Assembly (NCBI GenBank): GCA_948566455.1
Contig: CAOYQO010000012.1
Location: forward strand, 1 to 64,000
Length of the DNA stretch: 64,000 nucleotides
Direction of reading: 5' to 3'
Origin: an uncultured Phocaeicola sp.
GTDB lineage: Bacteria > Bacteroidota > Bacteroidia > Bacteroidales > Bacteroidaceae
Part shown: piece by piece, positions 61,482 through 64,000 of the stretch
Numbering within the stretch: the first letter of the stretch is position 1
Layout of the letters: every line of letters starts with the position of its first letter
Program-made: the position numbers and the translations under genes
The notes under the pieces: model-generated
Told to the model about the DNA's origin: nothing
Databases searched by the model: none
Seen by the model: the letters and a program-made list of their open reading frames with translations, nothing else

Positions 61482-63890
61482 ATGAAAACACTTAAATACG
61501 CTTGGCGTTTCCTTATGCGCTCAAAATCATACACTATTATTAATATAATCGGGCTGGCACTTAGTCTGGCATGTACTATCATATTAGTCCGCTACATTCA
61601 CCGAGAGCTTCAGGTAAACACACATTGCACGGATGCTGAAAATGTCTATATTCCACTTCGCGACATAGATGGCAACGTATTCCCAGGCAGTGTAGGACCA
61701 GATAGCGGAGCAGACACTGTTTATTTTCAGCCTGAGGCTGTCAAAGAAAGGAGTTACTTCATTACATCTTGCAATGATAATGTGACGATTGATGAAAAGC
61801 CTTATGCTGTCCAGCTATTGGCAGCTGATACGGTTTTCTTCCATTTCTTTAATTATCCGCTAAAGGGCAAACGCATGGCAGCACCGGAAGAAGCTCTTAT
61901 CACCCGGCAATTCGCTAAACGTGTATTTGGAGGAAAAGACCCTATCGGGAAGACTATGGAATATTCCGGAGGCAAACATCTCACTATCTGCGGCATATTG
62001 GATGAACCGGCATGCAAATCCTCACTGGCATTTGATATTGTAGTTAATCTGGACCTTAAAACAAGAAGGGAATGGAGCAGGATGTATGTTGAACTGTTAC
62101 GCTTTATGCCCGGAGTCGATGTGGATGCCATTAATGCTTCCAGCAACATCTACCGCCAAACATCACAGGGGTTTAGAATACGGTACAACTTCCTACCTGT
62201 CAGTCAACTTTATTGGAACAAAGAATTGGCGGCTTCCGGCGATGACCCCGAAATATGGCATTACAGCAGCCGTTCCCACATCCTGATACTCACAGGAGTA
62301 TGCTTGTTATTATTACTGGCAGGCATATTAAACTTTGTCAATATCTATCTGGTCTTCATGCTAAGACGTTCTAAAGAATATGGTGTGAAGAAAGTCTTCG
62401 GTGTGCAGGGGCGCACTCTCTTCATGCAACTATGGACAGAGAATGCATTAATGATATCCATCGCCTTGCTATTGGCATGGTTTTTCATCGAGATATTCTC
62501 CGGATATGCCAACCGATTGCTTGAAAGTGACATTCCCTATACTGCTTTTGACTGGCAGTTGTCATTAGGTATCTGGGTACTTTTGCCATTAGTCACCACA
62601 ATCTATCCCTTCATCAAATACAATTATCTGCCACCCATCGTATCCATACGCTCCATCGGAGGATCACGCCAGTCTGTTGCCACCCGTACAATTTTCCTGT
62701 TTATACAGTATAGCATCACTTTACTGCTCATTATGCTATCCTTGTATTTCAGCAATCACCTCCACTTTTTGCAAGATACTCCTCCGGGATTCCGGACAAA
62801 AGGTATATTGTATGCCAACTTAGTACCTCTATCCAAAACTTGGTATTTAGAGAGTGAAGAACAGAAAAAGAAGCACTGGCAAGATGCTCAGAGCATTGAG
62901 CAAAAGCTGGAAGAATGTCCCTTCATCGAACAGTGGTTCCGTGGAGAACCCACACAATGTGGCATTTTAGGAGCAGGAAGCACAGGCACGTCCGTTCTTA
63001 TAAATGATAAAGACGTGAAACAAAATATGATGCTGATGTGGGTTCCTCTTGACTTTTTCAAATTTTATGAGCTACGGATGAAAGAAAATGCATTGCCCGA
63101 TAAAGTTGAAGGACGCAATAAATATCTGGTAGTCATGAACGAAGCTGCCATGAAAGCCTTCGGCTATACGAAACGTGACGAAGCATTTGTCAGGGGAGAA
63201 CGAGCTCTTTGGATTGCCATGGGTATGGATGGAAAAGTAGTAGAAGGCGGAACATCTCTGATGCCCGTAGAAGCTGTTGTAGAAGACTATTACACCGGAC
63301 ATCTTACTGCAGGCAAGAAACCTCTTGTATTCATGGTATCTCCCAGCGGAGGTGGTTCGCAATACCAGATAGCTTGTAAACATGGAAAAGAGAAAGAACT
63401 CATCTCTTATCTGAAAAAGGCCAGACAAGAGATTTTCAATACCGAAGAATTTGACCGTCACTGGCTGGAAGAAGATGTGCAGGCACTGTATCGCGAAGAT
63501 CGGCGTGTGTCAACTGTCTTCACGCTTTTCTCTGCCATCTCCATCTTTGTTTCGGCTCTGGGTCTGTTTGGCCTCTCTCTGTTCGATATCCGCCAACGCT
63601 ACCGTGAGATAGCGATTCGGAAAGTAAACGGAGCGCAATTGCGGAACTTATATTCAATCTTATTCCGCAAATATATATGGGTGATAGGAGGGGCAACGTT
63701 GCTTACCGTACCATTATCCTACTATCTGATATACATCTATACAAAGGATTTCGTGGTTAAAGCACCTGTCAGTATATCCATATATGTGACTGCCATACTC
63801 ATTGTGGCGGGCATTTCATTGGGCACCCTATTATGGCAAGTGAATAAGGCCGCACGCATTAATCCGGCAAAGATTATGAAAACAGAATAA
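61482..63890 (+). CDS. FtsX/MacB-type ABC permease, divergent
   Basis: 802 aa from the ATG at 61482; a TTG three codons earlier is possible. It has the same two-module FtsX layout (KSYTIINIIGLALSLACTIIL at the start, YREIAIRKVNGAQLRNLYSILF near the end). The periplasmic domains differ from the two upstream permeases, for example with HLTICGILDEPACKSSLAFDI. It starts 23 bp after the previous gene and is followed 10 bp later by another permease start. Confidence 0.88.
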   Translation: MKTLKYAWRFLMRSKSYTIINIIGLALSLACTIILVRYIHRELQVNTHCTDAENVYIPLRDIDGNVFPGSVGPDSGADTVYFQPEAVKERSYFITSCNDNVTIDEKPYAVQLLAADTVFFHFFNYPLKGKRMAAPEEALITRQFAKRVFGGKDPIGKTMEYSGGKHLTICGILDEPACKSSLAFDIVVNLDLKTRREWSRMYVELLRFMPGVDVDAINASSNIYRQTSQGFRIRYNFLPVSQLYWNKELAASGDDPEIWHYSSRSHILILTGVCLLLLLAGILNFVNIYLVFMLRRSKEYGVKKVFGVQGRTLFMQLWTENALMISIALLLAWFFIEIFSGYANRLLESDIPYTAFDWQLSLGIWVLLPLVTTIYPFIKYNYLPPIVSIRSIGGSRQSVATRTIFLFIQYSITLLLIMLSLYFSNHLHFLQDTPPGFRTKGILYANLVPLSKTWYLESEEQKKKHWQDAQSIEQKLEECPFIEQWFRGEPTQCGILGAGSTGTSVLINDKDVKQNMMLMWVPLDFFKFYELRMKENALPDKVEGRNKYLVVMNEAAMKAFGYTKRDEAFVRGERALWIAMGMDGKVVEGGTSLMPVEAVVEDYYTGHLTAGKKPLVFMVSPSGGGSQYQIACKHGKEKELISYLKKARQEIFNTEEFDRHWLEEDVQALYREDRRVSTVFTLFSAISIFVSALGLFGLSLFDIRQRYREIAIRKVNGAQLRNLYSILFRKYIWVIGGATLLTVPLSYYLIYIYTKDFVVKAPVSISIYVTAILIVAGISLGTLLWQVNKAARINPAKIMKTE

Positions 63891-63900
63891 AAACTAGAGT

Positions 63901-64000
63901 ATGAGACAAATCTTATTATCCATACGCATGCTATTGCGGTTCAAGGTGTATACCGTTGTTAATTTCATAGGATTAGCAATCAGCCTTGCCTGTGTATTTA
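63901..64000 (+). CDS. Start of a further FtsX-type permease (truncated by window end)
   Basis: Only the first 33 residues are in the window. They read MRQILLSIRMLLRFKVYTVV, then NFIGLAISLACVF, the N-terminal helix pattern of the FtsX-type permeases upstream. It begins 10 bp after the previous stop, so the operon continues. Confidence 0.8.
   Translation, partial: MRQILLSIRMLLRFKVYTVVNFIGLAISLACVF

Overview
The window looks like a Bacteroides-type (Bacteroidales) chromosome. It carries a SusC/SusD pair, lipoproteins with short signal peptides, a Bacteroides-style tyrosine integrase, DUF3871, and promoters of the TTTG-N19-TAnnTTTG type (best at 22111-22141 and 28029-28059). It has few Shine-Dalgarno sequences. 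Everything here was read by eye from sequence; no database search was run, so family names rest on recognised motifs.

Layout. (1) 1-2.5 kb: a repeat-rich non-coding stretch, then an FHA/zinc-ribbon protein and an HU-like/SPOR protein. (2) 2.5-4.3 kb: a lone beta-helix-like, tailspike-like protein. (3) 4.6-20.8 kb: a polysaccharide locus of the Wzx/Wzy type on the + strand. It runs from an LtaS-type alkaline-phosphatase-fold enzyme through Wza-like export lipoprotein, Wzz-like co-polymerase without kinase, Wzy, Wzx, two GT4 enzymes, a radical SAM protein, another GT4, the initiating phosphoglycosyl transferase, a Wzi-like protein, RmlC, UDP-glucose dehydrogenase and a lipoprotein. Gaps are short and several stops and starts overlap as ATGA, which implies one long operon. 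(4) 20.8-34.5 kb: mostly core genes (DEAD-box helicase, orphan SusCD pair, SerB, a thioredoxin-fold protein without its cysteines, LptG-tgt-lon operon, TrmN6).

(5) 34.65-47.26 kb: a 12.55 kb integrated island in tRNA-Pro(UGG). A 59-bp direct repeat of the tRNA 3' part flanks it. The intact tRNA sits at the right end next to the integrase, and a 3' tRNA remnant lies at the left end. All its genes are on the - strand: integrase, three unknowns, an SF2-helicase-like protein lacking the P-loop lysine, DUF3871, YefM/YoeB, a small unknown, a RadC-like JAB protein, a serine recombinase and two unknown cargo proteins. No relaxase, coupling protein or virion gene was recognised. The island has paired arm-type repeats at both ends, its own terminator for the tRNA, and one terminator hairpin copied three times behind successive units.

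(6) 47.3-64 kb: a small lipoprotein, then an ABC-2 exporter operon (NEW3-domain protein, ATPase, permease). Next comes an NtrY/NtrC-like two-component pair, and divergently from it a TolC / FtsX-type permease / HlyD / permease / permease series that continues past the window edge. A 14-bp palindrome and a -24/-12 sequence lie between the regulator and the TolC gene, suggesting sigma-54 control of that efflux or export system by the neighbouring regulator.
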